A stretch of DNA of 47,935 nt from Defluviitaleaceae bacterium (GTDB lineage Bacteria; Bacillota; Clostridia; Lachnospirales; WRAX01). Where the stretch lies: positions 1-47,935 of the forward strand of contig WRBJ01000011.1 in NCBI GenBank assembly GCA_009784615.1, given 5' to 3'. Shown here piece after piece: positions 33,718 through 44,300 of the stretch. Position numbers and translations under genes: made by a program. Every line of letters begins with the position of its first letter. The stretch's first letter is position 1. Below the pieces are notes generated by a model. It saw only the letters and a list, made by a program, of their open reading frames with translations. It did not search any database and had not been told where the DNA came from.

Positions 33718-34890
33718 ATGAAGCGATTATGGATGGGCATAATTTCGGTGTTTGTGGCTGTTTTTGTTTTTGGTGCGGTTGCGGTTTATGCGGACGAAGT
33801 AAATACGCACGATGAGGCGGCGGCGATTTTAGAAGTTGCAATTGAAAATTTTATGGACGAGGTTCTTCAAAGGTTAGGAACATCGCCATTAGCTGCTTTT
33901 GCTGTGCTTGGCGATGCTCTGTATGACGGCGGTGTGGTTGAAATTAACCTAGCGGTTGACACAGGCAATATTCTAGCACCTGTTGTTGGTAGTAATATTA
34001 CGATATATTCGCAAATGGAACAGAAGTTGCAATTTGCATTTTTAGAGCTATATGTACAGCTTTTTGGTATGGATATTCCTTTGCTTGATATGGAAATACA
34101 TCAAGATGGTACACGTTATGCATTTGGCTCACCATTATTGGGTGAGGGGCTTTTTGGCTTTGACACTGACACAATTGCAGAGGATTTTACGACTTTTGCT
34201 CAATTAGTTGGTATGAACGAATATGACATTGAAATGCTTGCTTTTATACTATCTGTGTACGACTTAGAAGCTCGGTTCTTTACGCCTGATTTTGGGATTT
34301 TTGATGGTGGAGTCCTTAGTTTAGAGCGTGATGTTGAAATTTGGATGAACGGGCAAGATATTGCTGTGGATTGGATTTGGTTCGAGCTTGAAGGGGCGCA
34401 ATTTGATTTTTATGTAGATAAAAATGGTCGTTTGGTCGCTATGGACATCCACGATAGATTTGATGAAGTTTGGATGAGTTTTGGTAACGATGTGCTTGAT
34501 ATTTGGACATTCGAGATGTATTCCCTTTATGATAATGTTATTATCGAATGGGGGATTTATGCAGACGGTGATTGGGTTGTGAACAGCTTTTCTGTTAATG
34601 ACGGCTTCGATACATTCTATTTTGATATTCAGTGGGATACATACAATGGCACGGTTTTCTTTGTAGATGATTTTGGCGATGTTGTGCTTGATGCATATTT
34701 CATTCTCGGTGATGGATTTGTTTTTGAAACTATCATTGATGAATTATGGTTAAGAATTGCCGCAACGCCCCAGGAAATGGTTTTTGACGAGCTGGTGTTT
34801 GTCAATATCGACCAATGGGGTCAAAATTTTCTTGATAGACTAGAAGAAGCCCTTGATACCTTAGAAGCGTTATTTAGTATATTTAATTAA
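33718..34890 (+). CDS. Secreted acidic protein of unknown function
   Basis: A 390-residue exported protein. A clear signal peptide (MKRLWMGIISVFVAVFVFGA) ends near AVYA-DE. The mature part is strongly acidic: I count only about ten Lys/Arg against many tens of Asp/Glu, with many Phe, Trp and Tyr. No lipobox cysteine, repeat or cell-wall anchor is visible. From about residue 190 alternating hydrophobic and acidic stretches (WIWFELEGAQFDFYVDKNG, WMSFGNDVLDIWTF) suggest a large beta-sheet. It is a single-gene transcript with its own promoter and terminator. No homologue is recognised. Confidence 0.8.
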   Translation: MKRLWMGIISVFVAVFVFGAVAVYADEVNTHDEAAAILEVAIENFMDEVLQRLGTSPLAAFAVLGDALYDGGVVEINLAVDTGNILAPVVGSNITIYSQMEQKLQFAFLELYVQLFGMDIPLLDMEIHQDGTRYAFGSPLLGEGLFGFDTDTIAEDFTTFAQLVGMNEYDIEMLAFILSVYDLEARFFTPDFGIFDGGVLSLERDVEIWMNGQDIAVDWIWFELEGAQFDFYVDKNGRLVAMDIHDRFDEVWMSFGNDVLDIWTFEMYSLYDNVIIEWGIYADGDWVVNSFSVNDGFDTFYFDIQWDTYNGTVFFVDDFGDVVLDAYFILGDGFVFETIIDELWLRIAATPQEMVFDELVFVNIDQWGQNFLDRLEEALDTLEALFSIFN

Positions 34891-34894
34891 ACAT

Positions 34895-34923
34895 AAAAAA
34901 GCGACCGAAAGGGTCGCTTTTTT
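34895..34923. terminator. Bidirectional terminator between the secreted protein and eno
   Basis: AAAAAAGCGACC pairs with GGTCGCTTTTTT around a short GAAAG loop. A-run and T-run on both sides let it serve the plus-strand gene and the minus-strand glycolytic operon. Confidence 0.9.
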
Positions 34924-34929
34924 AATGGA

Positions 34930-36529
<1,600 letters not shown>

Positions 36530-36533
36530 TGTG

Positions 36534-37283
36534 TCACCCCTTATAGTTTACAATTTTTGCAAAATCTAGTTTTAGGGATGCGCCACCTACCAATGCGCCG
36601 TCGATATTCGGTTGCGCAAATAAATCTGCGGCATTATCTGGCGTTACGCTTCCGCCGTATTGAATTCGGATTTTTTGTGCAGTAGGTTCGTCAAAGATTT
36701 CTGCCAAAACGGTGCGTATTGATGCACAGGCTTCTTCTGCTTGTTGTGTTGTTGCTACAACTCCTGTGCCTATCGCCCAAATTGGTTCGTAGGCGATAAC
36801 GATTTTTTCAGCGTCTGTTGCAGAAATGCCGACCATAGCGAGCTTGGTTTGTATGCGCAAATGCTCTATTGTAATATTAGCTTCACGTTGTGCAAGACTT
36901 TCTCCAACGCAAACGATGGGGATAAGCCCTGCCGCAATCGCCTTTTTGGTTTTTTTGTTGATGGCTTCATCGGTTTCGTTAAAATACTGGCGACGTTCGC
37001 TATGCCCAATAATTGCGTGGGTTACACCGAAATGTTCTAGCATCGGTGTGGAAATTTCGCCTGTATATGCACCAAATTCATCAAAATGCATATTTTGCAC
37101 ACCAAGACCAATTCCGTTTGGTGTGGTAGATTTGCGTACAGGACAAAGCATTACGTGCGGCACACAAAAAACCACGTCAACATCGGGTGTTGCGCATAAC
37201 GGTGCAAGCTCTGCCGCAAAATCTTTGGCTTCCATTGGAACTTTGTTCATTTTCCAATTTGCCGCAATAATTTTTTTTCGCAT
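36534..37283 (-). CDS. tpiA: Triosephosphate isomerase
   Basis: Interconverts dihydroxyacetone phosphate and glyceraldehyde-3-phosphate; 249 residues. The catalytic residues are visible in AANWKMN (Lys), AIIGHSERRQYF (His) and AYEPIWAIGTG (Glu), and the phosphate-binding end is IQYGGSVTPDN ... GALVGGASL. GAAAGGAGAT precedes the ATG. The gap to pgk holds a short inverted repeat (37306-37329). Confidence 0.97.
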   Translation of the reverse strand: MRKKIIAANWKMNKVPMEAKDFAAELAPLCATPDVDVVFCVPHVMLCPVRKSTTPNGIGLGVQNMHFDEFGAYTGEISTPMLEHFGVTHAIIGHSERRQYFNETDEAINKKTKKAIAAGLIPIVCVGESLAQREANITIEHLRIQTKLAMVGISATDAEKIVIAYEPIWAIGTGVVATTQQAEEACASIRTVLAEIFDEPTAQKIRIQYGGSVTPDNAADLFAQPNIDGALVGGASLKLDFAKIVNYKG

Positions 37284-37305
37284 CTAATTTATCTCCTTTC
37301 AGTAT

Positions 37306-37329
37306 TAGGGCGACCATAGGCCATCCCTA
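37306..37329. repeat. Imperfect GTAGGG-type inverted repeat
   Basis: TAGGGCGACC at one end and CATCCCTA at the other, with a partly matching centre, lie in the gap between pgk and tpiA. The ends match the perfect palindrome at 19853-19880, so both may belong to one dispersed short-repeat family. Confidence 0.5.
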
Positions 37330-37333
37330 CGAA

Positions 37334-38527
37334 CTATTTATTTGCAATAGCTTCAACGCCTGGCAAAATTTTGCCTTCAAGATATTCTAATGACGCACCG
37401 CCGCCTGTTGAAATATGTGTCATTTTATCGGCAAAACCTAGTATATTAACAGCCGCCGCAGAATCGCCGCCGCCAATGATGGTTGTGCCATCAACACTTG
37501 TTAATGCCTGCGCTACGGCAATTGTGCCGCCTGCGAAATTTTCAAATTCAAAAACGCCCATTGGACCATTCCAAATAACGGTTTTGGCGGATTTTATAGC
37601 ATTTGCAAAAAGTTCACGGGTTTTTTCGCCAATGTCAAGCCCCTGCCAATCTGATGGAATTGCGTCGCTATCGACGGTTTTAAATTCGGCATCACGTCCA
37701 AAATGGGTTGCTACGACCGTGTCTATTGGCAAAAGCAGATTAACACCTTTGTCAACTGCTTTTTGCATCATTTCTTTTGCATAGCCAATTTTGTCAGCTT
37801 CGAGAAGTGATTGACCCACTTCGTAACCTTTTGCGGCGAGAAAAGTGTATGCCATACCACCGCCGATGATTAGCGTGTCAACCTTTTCAAGCAAATTATT
37901 GATAACGGCGATTTTGTCGCTTACCTTTGCACCGCCTAAAATAGCTACAAAAGGACGTACAGGGTTGTTTACTGCATTGCCTAAAAATTGTATTTCTTTT
38001 TGCATTAGGTAACCCACGGCGGTCTCACTTACAAATTTGGTAACACCGACGGTAGAGCAATGCGCACGATGTGATGTGCCAAAAGCATCGATAACAAAAA
38101 TATCGGCAAGCTCTGCCAATTCTTTTGAAAAAGCTGGGTCGTTTTTTGTTTCTTCTGCTCTAAAGCGGGTGTTTTCTAACAAAACCACATTGCCATCTGT
38201 TAAGGTTTCAATAGCAGAACGAGCGTTTGCTCCGACAACTTCATTATCTGCGGCGAAAATCACTTTTTTGCCTAAATGTTCGGAAAGTCGAATCGCAACA
38301 GGTGCCAGCGATTTTGTCTCATCAACACCTTTAGGTTTGCCCATATGTGAGCATAAAATCAGTTTTGCGCCGTCGGCAATAAGTTTTTTGATAGTGGGCA
38401 AAGCCGCTGTAATTCGCACATCATCAGTGATTTTGCCGTCTTCCATTGGCACGTTAAAATCACAGCGCAAAAGTACACGCTTGCCTGCCACATTTAAATC
38501 GTCAATACTTCTTTTGTTGTTGACCAT
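37334..38527 (-). CDS. pgk: Phosphoglycerate kinase
   Basis: Transfers phosphate from 1,3-bisphosphoglycerate to ADP; 397 residues. [13 protein letters not shown], the substrate loop [41 protein letters not shown] and the C-terminal [10 protein letters not shown] are all present. GGTGGAGAAAT precedes the ATG. It is the first gene of the operon pgk-tpiA-X-eno; gap, normally just upstream of pgk in Firmicutes, is not here, and the divergent neighbour is a PHP phosphatase. Confidence 0.97.
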   Translation of the reverse strand: MVNNKRSIDDLNVAGKRVLLRCDFNVPMEDGKITDDVRITAALPTIKKLIADGAKLILCSHMGKPKGVDETKSLAPVAIRLSEHLGKKVIFAADNEVVGANARSAIETLTDGNVVLLENTRFRAEETKNDPAFSKELAELADIFVIDAFGTSHRAHCSTVGVTKFVSETAVGYLMQKEIQFLGNAVNNPVRPFVAILGGAKVSDKIAVINNLLEKVDTLIIGGGMAYTFLAAKGYEVGQSLLEADKIGYAKEMMQKAVDKGVNLLLPIDTVVATHFGRDAEFKTVDSDAIPSDWQGLDIGEKTRELFANAIKSAKTVIWNGPMGVFEFENFAGGTIAVAQALTSVDGTTIIGGGDSAAAVNILGFADKMTHISTGGGASLEYLEGKILPGVEAIANK

Positions 38528-38541
38528 ATTTCTCCACCTCT

Positions 38542-38569
38542 GTTATAAATATCGTATTGCATAAATCAA
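38542..38569 (-). promoter_or_regulatory. Possible promoter of the pgk operon
   Basis: TTGATT (38564-38569, minus), 16-base spacer, TATAAC (38542-38547). It is weaker than the others and overlaps the divergent promoter at 38557. Confidence 0.45.
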
Positions 38570-38585
38570 ATTTCTATTGTATAAT
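38557..38585 (+). promoter_or_regulatory. Sigma-A promoter of the PHP phosphatase gene
   Basis: TTGCAT (38557-38562), 17-base spacer, TATAAT (38580-38585). It implies a start near 38592, which rules out the long open frame from 38577 and supports ATG 38637. Confidence 0.75.
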
Positions 38586-38636
38586 TTTAGCATAAGTATC
38601 GCAAACAAGCAAGCACAAAATCGGAGGGCGATTGCG

Positions 38637-39443
38637 ATGATTAAAATGGACTATCATATGCACAGCGAATACAGTATTGATTCTTACACGCGTGTTGAAG
38701 ATATGGTTAAAGATGCGATTAATAAAGGATTTGCAGAGATTGTCATTACCGACCATATTGACTTTACTTATCCTGGTTTGCAAATGATGGATAATATCGG
38801 TATTGCAGCAAATGTGGCGGCAACGCAATCGGCAAAAGATGATTTTGCAGGGGAAATTAACGTTAAGATTGGGGTAGAGTTTGGCATACGTCCCGACACA
38901 GGCGGCATAACAGCAAGAATTGCTGATGAATTTGATTTTGACTTTATTATAGGCTCTACACACGATTATTATGGGCTTGGCTTCCATAGCCAGCATTTTT
39001 TTGCTGGTAAATCAAAAATTGAGGCGTATAATGTTTATTTTGAGAATATGCTTGCTACTGTAAAAGCAAATGATACCTTTGATGTTTTGGGGCATTTGGA
39101 TTATATAGAGCGTTACCCACGAAATTATCAAGATAAAAAAATGAAATATAGGGAACATAAACCGATTATTGATGAGATTTTGATAACATTAATTTCAAAA
39201 GGGAAGGGGATAGAGATAAATACAGCAGGCATTACCTATGGTTTAGGACGGGTTCATCCTACTGAAAATGTTTTGCGTCGTTATGTGGAATTGGGCGGCG
39301 AGATTATTACAGTTGGTTCTGATGCACATCGTACCGAGTATATAGGGCAACATTTTAGTGTGGCTTATAAATTGCTTGTTGATTTGGGTGTTACACATAT
39401 TACGAGTTTTACAAAGCGAAAACCAACACAAATAAAACTTTAG
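38637..39443 (+). CDS. PHP-domain histidinol-phosphatase family protein
   Basis: A 268-residue metal-dependent phosphoesterase of the PHP superfamily. MDYHMHSEYSIDSYTRVEDM gives the first metal site (HxH), VITDHIDFTYPG the second, IGVEFGIRPD and IIGSTHDYYGLGF further ligands, and VLGHLDYIERY and VGSDAHRTEYIG the C-terminal His/Asp set. This pattern is closest to HisK-type histidinol-phosphate phosphatases, but no his genes are near and other phosphorylated substrates are possible. ATG 38637 has CGGAGGGC eight bases upstream. Confidence 0.88.
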   Translation: MIKMDYHMHSEYSIDSYTRVEDMVKDAINKGFAEIVITDHIDFTYPGLQMMDNIGIAANVAATQSAKDDFAGEINVKIGVEFGIRPDTGGITARIADEFDFDFIIGSTHDYYGLGFHSQHFFAGKSKIEAYNVYFENMLATVKANDTFDVLGHLDYIERYPRNYQDKKMKYREHKPIIDEILITLISKGKGIEINTAGITYGLGRVHPTENVLRRYVELGGEIITVGSDAHRTEYIGQHFSVAYKLLVDLGVTHITSFTKRKPTQIKL

Positions 39444-39457
39444 GCAAAAATATATAA

Positions 39458-39493
39458 AAAACCACTATCAAACATAGCTTTGATAGTGGTTTT
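39458..39493. terminator. Bidirectional terminator between PHP gene and flavodoxin
   Basis: Perfect 15-bp arms (AAAACCACTATCAAA and complement) around a 6-base loop, with A and T tracts on the two sides, between converging genes. Confidence 0.9.
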
Positions 39494-39511
39494 AAATCTG
39501 TGGATTATAAT

Positions 39512-39988
39512 TTATTTGAGCATTTCCGACCTAAACTTCTCTATCCTATCATCCAATATTTTGAAGTTGCTATAATCACCTTTTGTAAAGGCTTTAAGTA
39601 TTGTTTTGTCAAGGAAAGACATCTTATCCAATCGCGCTTCGCTACCAAATGACATCTTGGTTTTGGCAGCGTTTAATAGCTCTGATGGGAAGTTAGATAT
39701 AAAATATTCATCTGCTTTATCGGAAAGGGCACAACAAAGAAAAATGCCTATTTTCTTTTTAATTAAAGTATTAACGTTGTTTTGACAGAACACACGTAGT
39801 TTTTTTGAAACATTGTCTGCGTAAACGGAGCCACCAATGATGATTGTGTCAAATTTATCTATTTCTATTGGGGCAGTGGTTTTGTTGATGTCGGCAAGGA
39901 TTACCTCGCCTGATAATTTATCTTTTAAAGCAGTGGCGCAATCTGCTGTGGTGCCGTATTTGCTTGTATAAATAATTAATGTTCTCAC
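39512..39988 (-). CDS. Flavodoxin-domain protein (HemG-like)
   Basis: A 158-residue FMN protein. The phosphate-binding loop is IIYTSKYGTTADCATAL at residues 5-21, and TIIIGGSVYADNVSKKLRVFC and KIGIFLCCALSDKADEYF match the flavodoxin_5 subgroup that includes menaquinone-dependent protoporphyrinogen oxidase HemG. Without haem genes nearby the role is more likely general electron transfer. The ATG overlaps the stop of the FMN-binding gene by one base, so it is the third gene of the MarR-controlled unit. Confidence 0.85.
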   Translation of the reverse strand: MRTLIIYTSKYGTTADCATALKDKLSGEVILADINKTTAPIEIDKFDTIIIGGSVYADNVSKKLRVFCQNNVNTLIKKKIGIFLCCALSDKADEYFISNFPSELLNAAKTKMSFGSEARLDKMSFLDKTILKAFTKGDYSNFKILDDRIEKFRSEMLK

Positions 39989-40377
39989 TACCTTAAACCT
40001 CCTAATGCATTTTCGATAGCTTTTAAATATGCCATTGTTGTGATTGTTGACCCAGAAACGACATTAATTCTTGTGTCTTGCATTGCGATGACTTTATTAA
40101 ACACTTCATCAGAAGCATTAATAAGCCTGCCTCCAAAAACATCGTTAATAATCTCGATACTTACAATTCTTCCATTCTCAATGTGTACATCTAGGGTATT
40201 TGTAAATCGACCTCGCTCAAAAGTTCCGGTATGTATACCATCGGCAACGGCGATTGGGTTAATGCCGTTTGGCTCTATATCTCCCATACCTCTAGGGTAA
40301 AAGGCGATAATTGCGCCTACCAACAAAACAATCAAAGCGCCAACGCTTACAAAGATAATTTTAGTTCTTTTTTTCAT
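39988..40377 (-). CDS. Membrane-anchored FMN-binding domain protein
   Basis: A 129-residue protein with one N-terminal membrane helix (about 8-26) and an extracytoplasmic FMN_bind domain. The sequence DVHIENGRIVSIEI and the motif SGST at residues 108-111 in NVVSGSTITTMAYLKAIENAL match this family, in which a Thr of a similar motif can carry FMN covalently through ApbE. ATG 40377 is chosen; the open frame extends a few codons to a UUG, but AAGGAG lies inside that extension. It is co-translated with the flavodoxin, suggesting electron flow across or at the membrane. Confidence 0.82.
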   Translation of the reverse strand: MKKRTKIIFVSVGALIVLLVGAIIAFYPRGMGDIEPNGINPIAVADGIHTGTFERGRFTNTLDVHIENGRIVSIEIINDVFGGRLINASDEVFNKVIAMQDTRINVVSGSTITTMAYLKAIENALGGLR

Positions 40378-40396
40378 AACTGCACACTCCTTCAAA

Positions 40397-40849
40397 TTAA
40401 TTTAATAGTCCATTCATATTTTCCATTAATTTACTCATACCACTTCTAAGTATGGCAAGTATATCGTCATCTATCCCCAAAAAGATAGCTTCAAGATATT
40501 CGTTTTCCTGCTGTTCTCTGCCCTTTAGATAGTCTTTACAATGTTGGGTCATAATAAGGTGTATGTTCCTTCTATCATTTTCAGCCCTTTCAATCCTTAA
40601 CAGACCTTGTTTTTCAAGTATAACAGCCATTTTTTTAATATTTTGCCGCGACGTACCAAGCGCATTTGCTATTTCGCCAATATTTGGAGGATTGTCTTTA
40701 AACCTCCACACAGCAGCTAATACAAACCACTGCTTGTTTGATACTGTAGGATCGATTTTGTCCCCTAAGGTTTGCATACGGTTTGCCAGTATGTGGATTG
40801 CGGCATAGATAAAGGCTTCATTTGGCAAATCGATGTCAGTAATTTTCAA
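40397..40849 (-). CDS. MarR-family transcriptional regulator
   Basis: A 150-residue winged-helix regulator. Helical dimer regions flank the DNA-binding part NKQWFVLAAVWRFKDNPPNIGEIANALGTSRQNIKKMAVILEKQGLLRIERAENDRRNIHLIMTQ (shown here only to mark order: recognition helix at SRQNIKKMAVIL, wing at ENDRRNIHL). It is the first gene of a unit with the FMN-binding protein and flavodoxin. A long inverted repeat overlapping its promoter points to autoregulation. The inducing signal is unknown; redox-active or aromatic compounds would fit the flavoproteins. Confidence 0.9.
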   Translation of the reverse strand: MKITDIDLPNEAFIYAAIHILANRMQTLGDKIDPTVSNKQWFVLAAVWRFKDNPPNIGEIANALGTSRQNIKKMAVILEKQGLLRIERAENDRRNIHLIMTQHCKDYLKGREQQENEYLEAIFLGIDDDILAILRSGMSKLMENMNGLLN

Positions 40850-40866
40850 GTTTGACTCCTCCCTAT

Positions 40867-40916
40867 AAAAGATAACTGGTTACATACTATTATCATAACA
40901 TAACCAGTTATCTTTT
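40867..40916. promoter_or_regulatory. Paired MarR operators in a 16-bp inverted repeat
   Basis: Perfect 16-bp arms (40867-40882 and 40901-40916) flank an 18-base spacer. Each arm contains its own small dyad, TAACTGGTTA or its complement, the size of a MarR site. One copy sits between the -35 and -10 boxes, the other just downstream of the expected transcript start, so a bound repressor would block initiation. Confidence 0.75.
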
Positions 40917-40920
40917 GCAA
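40892..40920 (-). promoter_or_regulatory. Promoter of the marR-flavoprotein unit
   Basis: TTGCAA (40915-40920, minus), 17-base spacer, TATGAT (40892-40897). One operator dyad fills much of the spacer. Confidence 0.7.
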
Positions 40921-40987
40921 GTGTTTTTAAAGAAAAATTTATGTAATAACTTAACTATTTGATGTCGCTATAATTCAAAAATTACTA

Positions 40988-41016
40988 TTGACTTTTTGAT
41001 TTATGTAAGTTATAAT
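40988..41016 (+). promoter_or_regulatory. Sigma-A promoter of the SRP RNA gene
   Basis: TTGACT (40988-40993), 17-base spacer, TATAAT (41011-41016); the mature RNA begins about seven bases later at 41023, which fits transcription from this promoter. Confidence 0.88.
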
Positions 41017-41022
41017 AATTCC

Positions 41023-41289
41023 TATCGTGCTAGTCGGGGAAGTAGCGGCTCCTCTGTACCCGCAATCCGCTATAGCGGGGGTGATGCCCATCTTGAGGCC
41101 TTTCGGACTTTGACTTTAAGTTTGTAAGCGGTGTTGAGAATCAAGTCTTGCGCAATAATGACCGATGAACCGTGTCAGGGTCTGACGACAGCAGCACTAA
41201 GTCGGCACCATTATGTGCCGCAAGTAAACTTGGTTTGAGCTGGCTGTAGACGGCAGTTAGGGGAAGGGGTCGAAGATGGGCGCACGATA
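41023..41289 (+). ncRNA. ffs: Signal recognition particle RNA, large (Alu-containing) type
   Basis: About 267 bases matching the Bacillus scRNA layout. The 5' TATCGTGC (41023-41030) pairs with GCACGATA (41282-41289). The Alu domain contains CTGTACCCGCAATCCGCTAT near 41054-41073. The S domain holds GAACCGTGTCAGG ... AGCAGCACTAAGT around 41167-41202, the SRP54 (Ffh) binding site. The apical loop is unusual: the standard UCC-GGAA-GGA is here GUC-UGAC-GAC (41080-41089 relative to 41100, i.e. 41180-41189), with both sides of the stem changed together. The RNA targets ribosomes making membrane proteins to the translocase. No terminator is visible after it. Confidence 0.95.
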
Positions 41290-41332
41290 CTTAATAATAA
41301 TTAGGGATGAGGAATAAGTATTTAAAGGGTAT

Positions 41333-44300
41333 GTGATTGAAGATATGAGTAATAATTTTCAGTTAGTTTTTAGGGTGGACGGCTCGGTTGTTAGAATTAA
41401 TGAAAGCGGACTTTCTTTGTTTGGGTTTAATGATACGCCACAGGATATGTTGGCGTTTTTTTCAGTTAATCCGGAATTTCAGCCCGATGGGGTTCTTACA
41501 GTACAGCTTATAAAAACCGCCATATCACATACTTTGGCAAATGGCAGTTTTTCTTGGCAAATTAATCTTTGCCGTGCAGATGGTAAGACAATGCAGTTGC
41601 AAATGGATTTGCATAAAATTGATGATATGCAAGTTGGATGTTGTTTTAAAGAAGTATTTGTGCAAAACCCATTGTACGGGCTTGATGATGAAGTTATGCT
41701 TGAATTTTTAGAGCACGCCCCAAACACGATTTTTATTGTGGATGGCAATGCGAATATTTTATATTGCAATTTTCACGCTATGACATCTTTTGGTATTAAA
41801 TCAAAAGATGCATTTGCTACTTTATTCTTCACACGTTTTTCTGATAAATTTCAACGTAATATACTAGCACAAGACTATATGCGTATACATATAGAAAAAG
41901 CACTAGAACAAGGGTTGTCCCGTTTTAGTTGGGATGTCAAACGTGATTTTCACGAATCTAGCGCATCCATCCGTTTGGTGCGTATTGAATATATGGGCAA
42001 ACCTTGCTGTGTTGCTTATTTAACCGAATTTGCGACAGATGGTGATTTGTTTTTCGCTGATACGCACGAAATGGGTATTTTAGATGATACAGCTTTGTCT
42101 ATTTTGGATTCTATGCCTTTTCCGTGGGTTTTGTTGGATGCCGAAACTAATTGCATAGATTGTAATATGTCTGCCATCGAGCTTTTGTCAGCGAAAAACA
42201 AGCAAGAACTTATTGCAAGGTTTTCTGAAACTTTTTTTGCAGGCAGTCAGCCTTGCGGAAAAGATACTGAAGATTTGGCGGCAGAACTTGTTGAAGTAAC
42301 AATGCGTGACGGCTTGGTTAAAAGCCCGTGGACACATACCAATTTTAACGGAGATATTATGCCGTTAGAAATTACTTTGGCGCGTGTTGGGCTTAAAAAT
42401 CGATTTGTTATATCTGTTTTTGTAAACGACTTACGTGCCGAAGCCGAGCTTGCGTCGCAAAAATCTTTGGAAGAAGAAAGACTCAATGCTATTTTTGAAA
42501 ATTCTCCGCACGCTATAAATATTTGGGGTAAAGATAACAAACTGCTTTTTTGTAACGATAAAATGGTTAAATTGGTTGACGCTGATAATAACGAAGAATA
42601 TTTGCGAAACATTTTAAATTATTATCCAGAAACACAGCCAGACGGACGAAATTCAGTCGAAGCATCAGACGAATATTTAAATAGCGTACTGGAAACCGGC
42701 AATTATTTAAGTGTAGAATGGACGATGCTTAACAAAAATGGCGAAGAAATTCCCATTTGCTGCGAAATGTTTAGAATAAGATATGGTGGCGATTATGCTG
42801 TTTTAGATTTTGTAACGGATATGCGACCAGAATATGCCCGTGAAGAACTTATTAAAAGAGAGAGTCATCGTTTTAGGGCAATTTTTGATGCTGCACCTTT
42901 TATTTGTGAGCTTTGGAACAAAGACAGACAATTGGTTATGGCAAATGCCGCTATAGAAAATTTTTTTGGTTTTGATGACCCAAAGATATATATAAACCGA
43001 TTTGAAGAACTTTCGCCTGTATTGCAACCCTGCGGCTCTGTTTCTATTGACAAATTTATGCAATATGTAGAAATTGCTTTCGAGCGAGGGTTTATAGAAT
43101 TTGAATGGATGCATCAAAGCCTTGAAGGTGAACAGATTCCTTGCCAAATATCGTTTACCCGCGTAGAGCTAGAAGGCGAATACGCACTTGTTGGTGCTAC
43201 AACAGATTTGCGTGAACAACGTCAAATGGAGAAGTTTTTTAAAAGTGAAGCTCAGCGGTTTGGACGTGTTTTTAACGCCATACCTGCTACTTGTACGCTT
43301 TGGAACAAAGACCTTCAAGTAATTATGGCAAACCAATACGGTGCAGACTTTTATGGTTTTGACCACACCGAGGAGCTTGTTGATGATTTTCACCTTCTAT
43401 ATCCAGAATATCAGCCAGACGGCAGACATTCAGCCACAGCGGTTAAAGAGCTTATTGAAAGAGCATTTGCAGGTGAAATGTTAGAGTTTCCGTGGATGCA
43501 TCAAATGTTAGACGGCACACCGATTCCCACTATGATTACGCTAACACTTACCGAGATAGAAGAAAACCCTGTCGTACTAGGTTTTGCCGTTGATATGCGT
43601 GCGCAAGTTGAGCGTGAAGAACTGATAAAACGTGATGGTGAGCGTTTTGAATATATGTTTGCTAATATACCTGCAAGTTGTACGATTTGGGATGAAGAAG
43701 GTAACATTATCACATACAATGCTTATGCAGTGAGGTTTTTTGGTTTTGAAAATATTGATGAACTTTTTGCTAATATTGACAAAGTTACGCCTCCTGTGCA
43801 ACCTTGTGGTTTGCCTTCTGATGTAAAAGCCAAATCGTTAATAAAAAAGGCAATTGTCGAAGGTTTTGCGGAATTTGAATGGATGCACCAATCTTTAAAT
43901 GGCGAACCTATACCTTGCATCGTAACATTGACGCGCATAGAGATTGAAGGTGTTGCACACGTTATGGGCTTTGCAACAGATATGCGACCGTATTTGTTAG
44001 AGCAAGAATTGCTAAAAAAAGAAGCGACGCGCTTTAAGCGTTTTTTTGACAATCTTCCTGTTGCCTGTGCCGTTTGGGATGTTGATGAAGTTCAATTTTT
44101 AACCGCTAATCAAGCAATTGCTGACCTTTTTAAATTAGATAGCCCTAACGATTATTTTGATGCTTATCCTACACTTTCGCCCAAAAATCAACCTTGTGGC
44201 GAAAGTAGTCTGGAAAAAGGTGCAGATTATATAAAAAAGGCTGTAGAAACGGGATATATCGAATTTGAATGGGTTCATCAAAATGTTTTTGGTGACGAAA

